Shown piece by piece: positions 21,084 through 34,560 of a stretch of 64,000 nt of DNA. The DNA is from Lunularia cruciata. Its lineage: Eukaryota; Streptophyta; Marchantiopsida; Lunulariales; Lunulariaceae. The notes below the pieces were generated by a model. That model had not been told where the DNA came from, ran no database searches, and saw nothing but the letters and a program-made list of their open reading frames with translations. The first letter of the stretch is position 1; each line of letters begins with the position of its first letter. The translations under genes were made by a program, and so were the position numbers. The stretch lies in the NCBI GenBank assembly GCA_948567375.1, contig OX419759.1, forward strand, positions 4,379,303 to 4,443,302, written 5' to 3'.

Positions 21084-23450
21084 AAGACGGGCTGGCCTAG
21101 CCATGTAAAATATTAGTTGGTTGTAAGTTGCACATGGTATAGTCAGGCTCTGGAGTTAGCCAGCAATTTTTAATTTTTTTATCATTGAATCATCTTATTC
21201 GAAATTCTTAGCAGATTGTTGGGTCTCCCGGCCTTCGAGAAGAGCACATATACCTGTCTCCGGGTAGGATTAGCTGTGTCAGCACCCTTTTAAGCTTAGC
21301 AGAATACTAAAGTCCAGCGACCCTGAGTTACAAAAGGCCTTGTCTATTGGATGACTTCCGCATGGGGAGCACTGTAATCTGGACATTTTGAGTTTTGCCC
21401 ATCGAGGTCTGTTTTGTGATAATGGAAGTAAGCAATTTTGCTCGAGTATCGGCACGTTTATCAGTTTGTGAAGTCCTCTGCTTCGCAGCATGACATAACG
21501 TCCTCTTTTCGTCTACCAAGAATGCTTTCTCTCCAACACATCAAGAAGAAGACAGACACTATCCCCTTCAAAGCCAACTCAAGTTCACTGACAGTTGAAC
21601 TTGAGTGCACCAGACAGTAGTGCCAACTTGTTCACTATCAGTCGTATCACCGTCAAGTCCGCTATGCCGAACTTTGTATTCAAACTAAAGTGTCCTGAAG
21701 TTTTACTCGAACCAGGACAAACTGCAGAAGTCGCGTTACGAAAGTGGCAACCAAAAGTCTTTACACGTATCAGATGTTTTCATTTAAAGGGAATGAAAAG
21801 GAGACAAGTGGATCTTTGCTTAGAGCTCAAAGAGCTTTTGAAGTTTCTGAACCGGAAACAGAAATCATCAATTGGAGCTGTTGAGTAGTTACTGGACGTG
21901 CATTAGATGAAGCCTCCACGCTGACTATTTGTGACCTTTTCCCTCGCCATGGTGCAGTGTTGGCGGACACGTGAGCATAAGTAGTTCATAATAAGCCAAT
22001 TTTTCTCCTGGCCAGTAAAGCTATTCACTGTAGTGGCAGCATCTTCCCATGCAGCAGCACATGCGCAGCATCTTAGATACCTCGAACCTCCTATGTCCTC
22101 ATTACGGGGCCTTTTCCGTCGATCGGTCCATCGGTATCCAACGCATCTTTGACTCAAGATGCACGTCTGCCTTGGCCCCTAGCTAGCACCACCACCACCA
22201 CCACCACTTCCTCAATGCTCAAAGACTTTGGAGCACATCGGATGTCTACAGACACACTCCCTTAAGTGGCCCGGACTGGTAGTACCAGTGCCAAAGCTGA
22301 CAGTTACATTCCCGAGTACCGGAGTCCCATTAAGAGGTAGTTGCATGTTGAACCGCTTGTTGAAGAACACAGGAACCGCAGGAGTTCTGATTTCCATCTC
22401 CTGAAGCCTTGTGTACATAATAACCGACTGCAGATATGGATCGACATGTGGACACTGGGAACTTGAAGTTCTCATCCACGAGAGGCAGGTGACATGGTCT
22501 CCCTCTCCACCTGGCCGGTTTCCAAACCATTCACGAGTGCCTCGTATGCGACTGGAATCTCCACTGGAGTGAGAAAGGGAGGGAGTTCTAAATTCTAACT
22601 CCACTGCACATTGAGACTTTTGGCTATATACACAGGTCGACCCCAATCAGAATGATCATGTCCCACATGCTGTCAAGTGCTCTAGTTAACCGGACGTGTA
22701 GTTCGACATCACCCTCACCTTGAACAGTCCACCTATAGAAGAGCACTTCTCTTAGGGATGCTGCTGTTCCTGCTTTTGGCCAACAATTCTCTTATCCTCC
22801 CTAAGCATGACAATTATAGACTGACTTCGTAGGCGGTCTCGACATTCCTGCTGAGAGCTCCCGAAGCTACCAGTGTCCTGGAGCAGTGCTCTCCTCACCT
22901 CTCACTCAATAGTCATGAAACCGCCGCACTTCCGGATTAGATTGGCTATTGGGTGTAAGATCTGGACATTCTCAAATCCCCACGACCCCACAACCCAATC
23001 CCCGTATAGTAGAAAAGGCTCTCATAAGTGTGCACCTCTCACTGGCTGCGCTCAAAGCTTCCTCCCTCGCAGGAATGAAGACATGAAGGTAATCAATCGC
23101 ACCTTTTGGCCAAACGACTGAGCCTTAGATTGGTGGAACGAGATCGAACAATCTCATCACTTGAGAGCAAAAGATCAGAATTGCTCCGCACAAAGAATGG
23201 TGACTTATAATCAGATGGATAGATGGATGGCGTTTTCCTCCATGGCGATGCTATCCACCACGCATATCCCCATGCCCATCCAAATTTGGGACTCACCGAA
23301 TTCCGGGTCATGTCCTTCGGTTGTCAGTTGTGAATGAGGATACTTTCGTTGTTGACGTGGTCCCTCCAACCATGTGGCCACCTTGGGTCCATCAACCACC
23401 CTACTTGGCCATCAACTTGGTAAAGTTAGCGGACATGGTTGGAGAGGGAT
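21084..23450. other. 3' flank of symplekin; no gene recognised
   Basis: This moderately GC-rich stretch has several ORFs of 60-144 codons on both strands (for example 22212-22646 minus). None shows a known domain, and none joins others through consensus splice sites to a recognisable protein. It may hold the symplekin 3' UTR and non-coding transcription. A short CAC/CCA repeat lies at about 22186-22206. Confidence 0.45.
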
Positions 23451-24259
23451 ATTTTCATTTTTATTCGTACAAGTCTGTTCTGTAAATATAGTGGATTAAA
23501 ACTTTCGGCCATTCATCTCAGACATCAACATGTATTTTAATTAATATTATAGAAATAATTTATATCACATCCAATCAAAGTTATTATTATACTTCTAATC
23601 AAATACTGACGTTTTGTATATCTAATTCTTTTACTGTTTGGATTTAGACACAGTTTAGATGTACACATTATTCATGGAAAAGGAGTCAAAACATCATTTT
23701 CAGATTTGGATGATTATTTTAAAAATATGAAAAATTATTTTTAAATCCATCTTCAATTACCCTATATAAGTAGATCCTAACTAGATTCTAAGCGAAAATG
23801 AGAAGAGGATGAAAAAAATTAATAGAATGAGCACTATTAAGAAACCCCATGTGTAATTTCTAGTCAGAAATTGTGAGGTATATAAGCTATCTGAGTCATT
23901 CAAAATTCATTGTGTCATTCTGGCCTAGATATTTCGAAACGAATTGTGTGATGAACTTTTCAATAATATAACAACGTAAAATTTTTATTCTTCAGTTTTT
24001 AGACTGGATTTCCAGATGCTTTTGGTACATCACCCATACGCTAATCAAGGCATACAAACATACTAGATTTAAATTTTGATTCTGTATTGAATGTATGTTT
24101 CCAAAAGTCAATAATATCCAAAAAGCTCATGGATCGAATATTTAAAAAGCCCAAAATTGTTTGAACGAAAATCAGATCTAACTCGAAGAATCCCCGTATG
24201 CATGCTAACGTAGGATGGAAGTTACTGTAGTTGGAAGTAACGACAAGACGGAGCACGTA

Positions 24260-24457
24260 ATGCTTACCACGTATGTCTGGGGCGGGTTGCGGTCATTCTA
24301 TGTATTTGTAGTACTATTTGCGGTGATGCTCAGCCTTGCCGCCGTGCATGGTCGGTCGTTAACCACGTACAGTAACAGATTTGACGTAGTTATTACCCCA
24401 TGGAGAACAGCGAGCCTCCACCGCCGGACCCCACCCCAGCTGGTCTCCATTCCATAA
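24260..24457 (+). CDS. Possible small secreted protein, 65 aa (hypothetical)
   Basis: This ATG-initiated ORF encodes a good signal-peptide shape: a short polar start, a hydrophobic core SFYVFVVLFAVMLSLAA, and a small-residue site VHG before a basic, Pro-containing tail of about 35 residues ending LHRRTPPQLVSIP. It matches none of the plant peptide-hormone families I know (CLE, RALF, IDA, CEP). An in-frame ATG at 24215 adds 15 residues and weakens the signal peptide. With no family match or upstream element this may be chance. Confidence 0.2.
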   Translation: MLTTYVWGGLRSFYVFVVLFAVMLSLAAVHGRSLTTYSNRFDVVITPWRTASLHRRTPPQLVSIP

Positions 24458-27400
24458 TTCTGCTCCTAATTAATGTTACTTCTTTATTCACATATCATAA
24501 TTTCAATTACTTTTAGATGGTCCTTGTCCTTACGCAGTTGACTACCACAGTGGTAATAATTTGCGCATGGTAAGCTTGTGCTTACTTGTGGCAGGTAAGT
24601 TTCCGGGCAATTTCGCCAGAATTGAAGAGATAATTAATTTCAATCTACTTAACCAAAAAGTCAAGATGATAAACTGGCAGCCACTATCAAGAGTCCAGGG
24701 ACCTCCACTCTCGTACTATCCTCTTTTACGAAGTCTTTAGTATCACTTCCTCAAAAGTATTTTGACGTGAATCAAATCTAGAGATGCAAGGTAAAAGATA
24801 TAGACGGAATATGAAGATATAGAGTAGCAAATTAGAGGCCATTCTTCGTGAAATAATATTTCAGGTATGTTACTCTAGTGTTTGACGAGGTTAAGATATT
24901 GCCTAAATTATGATCAATACTAAGTGTTTTAAAGGCTCAATGGAAGGGAAGAAAACAAAAAGGAAGCTGGAGAGAAAGAAAGATGTTTAAGGCTAAATTA
25001 TACTTAAGTCCTACTCACGAAGAGGTTGAAATATATAGCCATACAGTCATCACGATCATCCTTGATCCTTTTTGAAAGAAGTCAGTAAGCATATAGTACT
25101 TTCATTTCTTCTGACTTCTTTCATCGATGCAAATTTAATTCTTGGGCTGGTTACAGGATCAAGAACATATATCAGAAACAAAGACTGTTGCCTCTTGTAG
25201 GTTGACCTCCAATCTTGCAAATACCAAAAGCCCCATCTTGTGGAAACAAATTAACCACTTACGAAACGAGTTTAAGGTGTCTCTCATCCTTACAAATTAA
25301 ATTCCGTATGATATGCTCAATAAGTACTGCACTGTATAGATCTACTCATGCAATTTATATCCCGGCCACCAATTATTGATTGACTGTTACGTGTTCTGAG
25401 TTTCTCTAAGAAACTTAATCTTCTTTTTGTCTCTCAAACAGCAGGCCAGGACTTGACACCTTGCCATCAACAAGCTATATGCTTTACGACTTAATTGATG
25501 TATTAATGACGAACTCAACATACTCAAAATTGTGATATATACACAACCCAACAGTATGATGAAAGTTGGCAATTAAAGTAGCTCTGAGTTGGCACTTAGA
25601 AGATTTGTGTTGTAAGAACTTTCTCACGCGGGAGGAAGATGGCAGTCACTATGTTACACCAATTATGGAGAAAGAAGTAGCAGTACTGTAGTGGTAGGAG
25701 TAGTTGTACTTGTTTGTTTTCTTGGTCATATGTTGACCATGCTTTCATGCCCACCCATCACGAGTGAGCCAAATTCTTCCGCTATAACACGATTCTGGCA
25801 AGAAACAATCGACGAGTTTCGAGGTGTTAACGTCATGCACCCATTCATCACTTTCCAAGAAACGACATACTTTCTTATATTTTAAAAATAAGTTCAGAAA
25901 TACTGTTCAATTTCTCGTGGTTTATTGGGATAAAGTAAAGAGTGGTTGGTCTCTACTTCTCTCGTTATCACTTCCGATCTTGCCCTAATAATGTGATTAA
26001 GTTCTCGAATAGTTTCATAAACGAGTAACTTATTCATCAATGAATATCCAAATCATCAAAGTCAAATATCTTCCACAAACATATCGTCGACAAAACATAA
26101 AAATTTTGTTCAGTTTTCTTCCCCACAGTTAACAACGTCCAATGACCAAGAAGGAACAATAAATATGAAATTTAATTTTCTTTCATGGTATATATCATCA
26201 CATCAAAGCCATAAAAGCACCCATTTAACCAAAAAACTTGAAGGAAACGTGAAGTTCTACACTGGATCAAGGTTATAGACCAGATTAACCAACTGCACAC
26301 TACTTTGATTTACTTCAAATACCTACCCGTGGGAGGAAAGGAAATGAGAAACTTAAAAGGGGTCGAAGAGAGGACTGGCAACGGAAGTGAAGCTGTTAAC
26401 TCAATTCATGATCCGACGTAAGGACCAGAGCGCAGGACTAGTAGGACAAAGTCCGTCGGCAGGAGGAAACAAAAGCGGAAACTGAATGGAGATGGGGAAA
26501 ATCTTTATCCTACAGTTTGTTGGAGGAGTGTGGCTCACACTCGACTTCATGAGTAGAGTCAGATTTCTCTTATGACGTCTTCTACTCTTTTGACAAGGTC
26601 TGGACTCTTATGTTCCAATCAACTTCTCACGTTTTTTTACTGAAGAAAAGATGAGAAAATTAATATAAAGAAGGTATAAGTTTGAGGTTTTTCTCTTGAG
26701 TATGAGGATGAAGGATGGTTATGGTTAAGGTGGAAAATCCAACAGAGTCTGATTTTCACTTTTAAGCCAGACCTTTGTAGTGTATATTAATGCTCTCGTC
26801 CTTCTTTGAGGGACTCTGAGATGGCTTAATCGATGTGAAAATTTACTCACAAATTTCTGCTTAGCTCGGTTTATTGGTTAGACAAAAAAAAATGTTATGT
26901 GGGAATAATAAGATATTTGACATGTCATGATTCGGTTCAACACAATCGATTTTGTTTAGTCTCTTGACATGGCCAAACCCGTGATTCTGCTGATCTTTTT
27001 ACACATTTGAGCATACCTTGTATAATGCGAATAATCGGATTAATATTCAGGTATGTTCGACTAAGGAGGATCAAAAGAGCTGCGACATTCTATACATTCT
27101 ATACGTCATAACAACCTATATCATAGAATAAATTCATCAGAGTGGAGTCCTCTACCCCTCGAGACCTCAACTCTAGCTATAAAAAACACAAAGACTTTGA
27201 TAGATCTAGTGTTTGGTATGATAATGCACAATACCATTGCAGAGAGGAGTCAGTTGGTTGACCATATTTGATGGTGGAAAGGATGACAAAAGGCACACTG
27301 AACGGACTCGTCAATATCAAGGTGTTTCTGAATTATGAGAAACCAACATGTCAAAGACCTAGTCTTCTTGCTCAATCATCAATATTTGGGCCTACACAAA

Positions 27401-30400
27401 ATCATTCCAAAACTATAGTCTAAGGTGGACTTGCATTATCGGCTGCATGCACACGTATGCAAAAGGTGGTCGAGGAGACAACTTGATCTTACATGCAAAG
27501 GAATGATGGAAGATAATTATAATCGAACTTATTTTGTGTGAAAATTCTGGAGATTCATCGGTCAAAGGTTCCAGCTCGTTTCGCATTCGCTAGATCCATC
27601 GATGGGGTCCATTCAAAAGGCAACCGCTCTCCAAGATCATATGTGCATGTTCTTGGGCCCTCTCTGGTGCTAAGAGATGAGAAATATTTGGATCAAGAAC
27701 GTACTATATTCTTTGACATGTTGATTTATTCTTCAACTTGAGTACTCTGAGGCGAAAGTCGAGGCCCGATCTCTTCATGTGAACCTCGTGTGTAATATAT
27801 GTATATAAGCACCGGAGCATATATCCACCACTGCCTGAGCATGTACCCCAAGAGTCGACTCTTGTCATTTACATTCCAGTTATACTGGAATGTATAATAA
27901 TAATCGTATTCTCGAAGAAGAAGAAGAAGAATGGTGGAAGAAGACCAAGAAATGACATATTTAAACTACACCAAACATACATTCTAAAAGTCATCGCTGG
28001 ATGACAAAGGGGTCCTCATGCTTCCTGGAAAGCAAACACATGGTTGTAGAGCAGAGAACTTGCGATGAAGAAGTGCGATGATTGCTATGTGTATCACGCT
28101 TTCTATATTAGAAGTACCCTTGAGTCAAAAACCGATCTCACGTACTGCATGAGCAGCAGGAAAACGACCAATAAATACATGTCTCGAGCTTAAAGGCTAT
28201 TGTATATTGTAATTAATTAATTATAGATTTATTTATTTGTTTGTAAATAGTTCATACAATTGTCATTTCAAATTTGGAAAAGAACTTGTACTTTGTTTTG
28301 AACATGAAACTTGTTTAGTATGGTTCCACGAGCGATAGAAGTTGAGGCTAGCGTAAAATCTTCCTTAACATATTCTCGTTAGCTTTATATCTGAATCACG
28401 AACGGAACAAATTTCAATTCCAGTCTTTTCGAAGAAGTGGATGAATATGAAGTAGCTTAGCTTACAGTTACGGATAAAGTCTTACTTAAAGTGACCGGCG
28501 GATTAAAACTAATTAGGTGTTACAATTGCATCCCCAAACAGTCGACTGTCTTTGCATGAAAGAAGGTTCTCCCGAGACTTTTAGTGAAGGTTCCAAGTGA
28601 ATTCCAGAAAGTTAAAAGAGTAATTTGAGATGACGATGTTATCGGGTACCGAATATCGGGTCCGTAGATTTGATCAGTCACAGCAGCCGGACTTCTTGAG
28701 ATTTACCAAAATCCGTTCTTTTGTCGCATCTTCAGCAGGGACCCGCCGGCAACTTAACGTAGCAGTAACGAAATCAGTTGAGGTTGAAGGTCGTCGCGAA
28801 GGTTGTCTGTTAGCCGGCAAGGTGAGGAGTCCAGAGGTTCCCGGGCACTACCCGCTTTGGTGCTCAGATGGGGGAGTTTCGGCCAGCATGTTGCCACGTA
28901 GGAAACTGCTTTCCAGCTAAGATGAAGCCAAGAGGCAGATACTGGTGCGTAACCACCAATGACAGGAAGCCGCTGGATAGACGACCTTTTATCAGGCTCT
29001 CGCATATCTCTTAGCGGCCAAGTCTTGCGCGAAGATGTCTCGACAGTTTCCTCTTCTACTGTAGGCAGAAGAACCTGCTAGTACGTTCTTATCACTTTTT
29101 CTTTCCCTTCCGCTAGGCTATTCAGAACTGTCTCAGCTCTCATTGTGTTCTCCTTCATGTTTTCCCCTCTTGAAGAAAAGTATCGCATCATCATATGTGT
29201 GAATGTGTCTTGGTACGGGATGTGCTAGACTAACTTCTACCTCGTAGTTTTCAAGCAGCAATTGATAGAAGAATTAGCGGCTAAATTCGGATGATAGAAA
29301 AGTCTGGAACTCTAAGATATGTAGATCTATCTGACATGATAATTGGTCATACCTCTGGAAATTCTTAAGTGCTGCATTAGAGCCCTAATTGTACATCTTT
29401 GTCCGCATTAAGAGTAAGAGTTCATACAGTAGTATGTCATCGCTATGACTATCGCCGTCTTCTTTCATATTTGATTAGAAGACAAAGGAGGATGGAGTCT
29501 AGTGAATATATTGTTTATTTCTCATTCACTTATAGATTGCAGAATGTAGTACATGCAAACTATCATCCACCTTGTACAGGTATATAATTTCAGTGAGAAA
29601 GCTCTAGATTTGTAACACGATACTTTAGAATATGATAAGACAATCAGATCCATCCAAAAGAAAGCTAATGAGAGGAATTATTAACGGGAAGCAGTGGCAC
29701 AATTCAAGAGGAAGAGAAAGAAGAAGACGAACGGACAGTGAATCGGCAACGTCGAACCCGAGTAAAGCGAGGTACATGTATTAGAACCCAGTACAGTAAA
29801 AGGAACCTACTGTAGTTGATCGGGAGTAAAGAAGCACGTGAGGGGAAGGGAAAGGACCGCCCGAATCCTCCCTCCGACTGTCTCGTAGTCCAGGTTACGG
29901 TGCCGCGTCCTATACGAGGCTCGCAAGAGAGCAACTTGCGGCTGCAGTCTCACACAGATACTTCTGGACGCAACCTCCTTTTGCGGCTTCAGCGTTAGTT
30001 CTCAGCGGCTGATGCATGTCCTGTCATGAACATCAACACACGCCAAGATGAACATGATACGCCACGTGATATGTATGTACAAAGCTTGGCTGGCCGTAGC
30101 CGATCTCACGGAAATGTATTCCGCGCAGGAAGATGCCGCGTAGTAGATGCCGCGCGAGGAGTTCCTCGATCAGGGACACAGCGCTGCGAACCAGAGTTAA
30201 CTTGGTAGAGTACAGGGTTGACATCTCTTGAACCAGATTGCAAGAGATGCTTAATCGTGCGGTTGCAGCAAGGGCTGTAGATGGTTGCGGACCCTGGAAG
30301 TACACCTGGTACGCTCGCGGGTGGACTCCTCTGCGCGATTCACTTCCACGGAATAAACCTTGCGCGAGATCGGCCGGCCATACATAACATGCTAAGCGAG

Positions 30401-33151
30401 AAGAAAAGTGGAGAAACTCGCGCGGCACCCCGTTTGTCTTGCAGACAACGTGTTTGGTCAGTGGTCACTCGTTTTTAACTTCCTTTGTCAAGAATTGATC
30501 TGCAATGTATAATAGCAAGTAGCTGTCAAAAGTATCTCATGGCAGAGCACCATCTCATCTACTAAGATTTGGCAATGAATCTGAATCTTAGTAATTAGAC
30601 CAAGTACTGCCCTATACGGGATGGTATACAGCCAGCAATACCGTGGTAAACTTGAAAAGAAACCTTCAACAAAAGGGTCTACACTTCAGCACTTCAACCT
30701 TGAGCTAAAAGTGCTCTTCCCATGTGAAGGATATCTAAATTGAATTGACATGTGCGCCGTAGGACGAGGGGAATTGCAAGAGCCAAAGTCATAGAATTTG
30801 TGTTGTGCATTGGAATGGGTAGTTGGTTTTACGCATCTTCCGGAAGAGATCTGTTTAGCAGACCATAAACCTAGGAGATGCAATAATACTAAACACGTGA
30901 TTAATCACGTAAGTTGTCCTTGTCCAATATAGTTTGTTTGTTTTCTGTAGGAAGGTTTATAAGAAGTGTCAATAATTAGCGTCTACTTCAAGTCAATAAT
31001 TTGTAATCATTGATTTGTACAAAGCGACATTGAGTTAGTGGCTTCTTATATATAAGTGTATTTTACATCAAAATAAGCTTCCCCTTTCAGCTCTTGTTCT
31101 GATTAGTTTCTCGCCCTTGACTGTAATGGCAAGAAGACGTGATCTAAAACGTCATAAGCGATCTTGGATTTCATCAATTTCTTGGATGATTCATATTTCA
31201 AATTACCACAATAATGCATTCGTGCTTCATATATAATAGTCATTCTTAATTTTCGGAAGAGAGACAAAACAAGTCGGATCTGACGAGAACACTGATTACC
31301 TAATCGTTGATATAGTCCCTAGATTATGGTCGGGAAACATGAAAAGATGGTTATATTTGCAAACTTCTAAACTTTCTAAATTTTAGATTGTGCCAAAAGC
31401 AAACGGTAGTATGTTGAATTGTTGCTGCAAATGAGCAACGAGCAAATGGGCAATCTACTACATGGAAGGACACTCTATGATATCCTCTCACTATAGTTTG
31501 GTTTCCATGCAGATTAGTGTATAGTCCTGATATAGGTATTTAACGCTTGCAACTCGGATCCTGTATAAATAAAGGTAAAGAGAGATAGCTCAAGCAAGGA
31601 CAAACTCTGATATATCGCATTTTATCTCCCTACCACCATACCCTTACAGCAAGTACTAAGTACGATCAATTCTCTATAAGATTTAAACCTTGAAATGAAA
31701 AGGACGACCGCGTAGAAAAAAAGAAGGATGGGAAGAAACCTTCAAATGGGAAGAAAGATTGCTGCACATTGAAGGTATAATTAAAGATGAAGTGGTGACC
31801 AAAGATGTAGCAAAAGTGGGCCGACGAAAACACATATAATAGATGGTGATTTGGGAAACATAACATCATTTGTCTGGTAAGGGTAAGATTCTATAATGTC
31901 AGAACGAGTCTATAATTCTAATTCTCATTCATCAACTGGCAGAGTTTGACCTGTATAGACCGAATCCACATGGAACATAAATCTCTGTCACAGGCAAGCA
32001 ACTTGCTTGAGCTCCTATTTACCTTAAAAAACACTAAAGCCCGTCTGGAAGAGCTTTACCCAGGACATCATACAGGCACGCGTTAACGTCTTATATCTCC
32101 AAACAGTCTCCAGCTCTAGGTATCAAACATCAAACATCACATAGTTCAAGGGTATCTCTGAGTAAGAATGACAGTGAAAATCGTACGGCTACATGACAAG
32201 GTTATAATGAATGGGCCATGAGTTGGAATGATCAAACTATTTTGGAAGCATATGGAAGCGTTTATTTACGTATATCTCGGACGACAAAGCGCACATACTA
32301 ACAAACCTTTTTATTAGAACTAAGTTTGATTCTTAGTCTCATTGTCACATTTTGGTCCCCTCGCTTCTCTTCCCGTTCTCACTAGATCTCCAGTTTTTAG
32401 TAAGGACATGAGAAGAAGTTTCACTTCACTGAAATAAGAGGCCTTCAGAGTCAAGGTTACGGCGTAACAAGGATACCAATATTCATCAGTACAACAATAG
32501 CTCAAACGTAACTGGGATAACACCTCAAAAAAGCGCAGATTTGTCTATCAATATCTACTTTAACAAGTAACTAAAATAACACATTAAAATAGTGCAGAAT
32601 TGTCTATCAATGTCGAGTTTACTCTGCTGACGGATATGTTTATTTCATCATACATAAGTTCGATTATTCGAGAGCTCTCATAAAGAAATAACGGCAGACG
32701 TGACATATGCTCATATGAAATACCAGGACCTGGGACATGACATCCTAGAGAATGGTACAAAAGCCCGAATATTATTGATATGGATCCAAGTAGATGCTGT
32801 CAAGCTCAAAGCCAAAAACAGAGACAGTTTAAGCGGTTTTTGGACAGGTATATCTCCTCGCAGAATTCCGATAACACGGTATTAAAGGTTGCAGAGGCAG
32901 GGGTCAGGGAAGTGGATAAAGACAAAGAAAGCCATTCCTTCTTCGTGTGATAACCGTCATCCACTGAGGGAACTATGGTGGTCTTCACAGAAAAATCGAG
33001 TCAAACTCGAGCAAGATAAGTTCACCATAATGATATTCTGCAAAAGTTTTAATAAAGGAGGAAAGTGAGGACGTGACGCACAATAAGGTAGCAAGAAGGA
33101 TGGAAGAAGCCCCATCAAACCCATACAAGGATAAAACCAAAGAGGTAAGGT

Positions 33152-33183
33152 GGGGTTTACTCCCAAAAGTGGGAGTAAACCCC
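33152..33183. repeat. Perfect 14-bp stem hairpin, 4-base loop
   Basis: The sequence GGGGTTTACTCCCA, loop AAAG, then the exact reverse complement. It lies about 1.4 kb upstream of the PP2C start codon. It resembles the hairpin at 49056-49091 in having a CTCCC/GGGAG core beside TAA/TTA. Confidence 0.7.
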
Positions 33184-33955
33184 AAAAGTGTAACAGGTCC
33201 GTGAAAAGGCGACCACATAGAACCCATGAAGGATGGGAAGAATGAGAAAGTGAAATAGGGAGGAAGTTGGATGTGAAGATAGAGAAAGGATAGAGGACAA
33301 AGAAGAAGGATATCTCACGAGGAGATAGTAGTTGTGGAGAGCGGATATGATGCGAATCTGGGGATAATTCCATGAGAATTCGGGGATCGTCTTATCGGCA
33401 AGGAGCCGAGCGGCGTGGGGTTTGGGGAGGGAGGGGTGGTGGACGGAAACGAGGACGGAGGGAGTTGACTGCAGTCGAGGGGCAGAGGAACGGCGCCGAC
33501 AGGGCGGACTCGCACGGGCAGTCGCGTCGCGGTGAAGGAATTGCGGTGGGCGATATCGTGGGGAGAAGACAGGAAGGAGGAGGTGAAGTTACGGTGGGAG
33601 ATTAACCAGACGCGTGGGTGAAATCCAGAAGAGATAGCTAGAGTTACTTTCGTGTCTAAGCTGGCGTGCTCGGCTGGCAGAGGAGGAGAGAGGGGACCGG
33701 AGGGCTCACACAGCAAAAGCCTTTTGGGCTTCGGGGCCCCGGCCTTTGCATATACTTCATTTGTTCATTTGAGAGGAAGAGAGAGATTGTCGAGACATTT
33801 TGCGTACTCACAGACAGAAGAGAGTGGAGAGAGTAGAGAGAGGAGGGAAGCGGAGAGGAGGAAAATCACGACGAGAGAACGAGGAAAAGGAGAGGGAGGG
33901 AGAGGGATCGAGAGTTTTCGGTGATCGCGAGAGAGGAGACACGAGATAAGGGTTG

Positions 33956-33978
33956 GAGAGAGAGAGAGAGAGAGAGAG
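33956..33978 (+). promoter_or_regulatory. GA dinucleotide run in the PP2C leader region
   Basis: An uninterrupted GA repeat of 23 bases sits inside a long GA-rich tract (about 33760-34100) upstream of the PP2C ORF. GA repeats in plant promoters and leaders bind BBR/BPC GAGA factors. Use here is inferred from position only. Confidence 0.4.
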
Positions 33979-34320
33979 GTTTTGTCGTCGTTGCAGATTG
34001 GGATCAGAGGAGGAGGAGCAGGAACAGCTGTGGTTGTGGAATACTTTTAGAGAGGAGGAGGACGTGCATTCGGTGGAGAGAGTTGGAAGAGGTTCGATCC
34101 GGAGGAAATTTCTCGATTTTGTGAGCGTGTTTGGCGGAGGGCGTGCATCCGCGGCACTTTGGGAAGCGTTTGGGGGAGAGGAGAGTGCATAGCGTCGGAG
34201 GAGAGAGGTTGCGAAGGCAGACGTCAAACGACAGGGAAAGGGATACGGAGACGGCGTACCGGGGTTCTCCTTTTTGAAAAAGAAAGTTTTGACTGGCCGG
34301 AGGCTGCCGAGAATCGGAGC

Positions 34321-34389
34321 ATGTGTAGGGTAAGGCAAAAAATATTTGCAAGAGAGATACGCAAAGAAGGTCAGGATTTAGTCAAGTGA
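34321..34389 (+). promoter_or_regulatory. Upstream ORF in the PP2C leader, 22 codons plus stop
   Basis: An ATG-to-TGA frame of 22 codons starts 240 bases before the PP2C ATG. A second upstream ATG at 34528 opens a frame that overlaps the main start and ends at 34679. If the transcript begins in the GA-rich tract without a leader intron, scanning ribosomes would meet both first. The transcript start is not known. Confidence 0.35.
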
Positions 34390-34560
34390 GGAGGTTCAGG
34401 AGGTTATTTACGGCGTGCTAAGAGTGGTGGTTCGAGGATTAGGAGTTGTTAAAGGTCTTGAAATCTGCAGGAAGCGCAGAAGAAATTGAGTTGGACGAAG
34501 GGTGGACTCGTCAGATTTACAGGGTAATGCTAAAGACGTTCATGCCTATTAGAGGCAACA

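Larger units (their letters stand above)
23451..33900. other. Gene-poor intergenic region
   Basis: About 10 kb without a gene I can support. Composition alternates between AT-rich DNA and three GC-richer islands (28560-29060, 29690-30480, 33370-33760) whose ORFs of 90-140 codons show no known domain. A (GAA)4 run lies near 27918-27930. Two diverged 59-bp direct copies lie at about 32519-32577 and 32578-32630. A palindrome AAGAGTCGACTCTT is at 27850-27863, and an 11-bp stem with a 3-base loop is at 27870-27894. Confidence 0.5.

Noticed and set aside
22212-22646. Minus-strand ORF of 144 codons in the symplekin 3' flank
   Set aside because: No recognisable domain, no splice partners, and the sequence does not resemble a known protein.
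28630-28920. Plus-strand ORF of 96 codons
   Set aside because: No domain, no signal peptide, and no neighbouring exons. Cannot be told from chance.
30033-30428. Minus-strand ORF of 131 codons in a GC-richer island
   Set aside because: No domain or low-complexity signature of a real protein. Stop codons are simply rarer in this GC-richer DNA.
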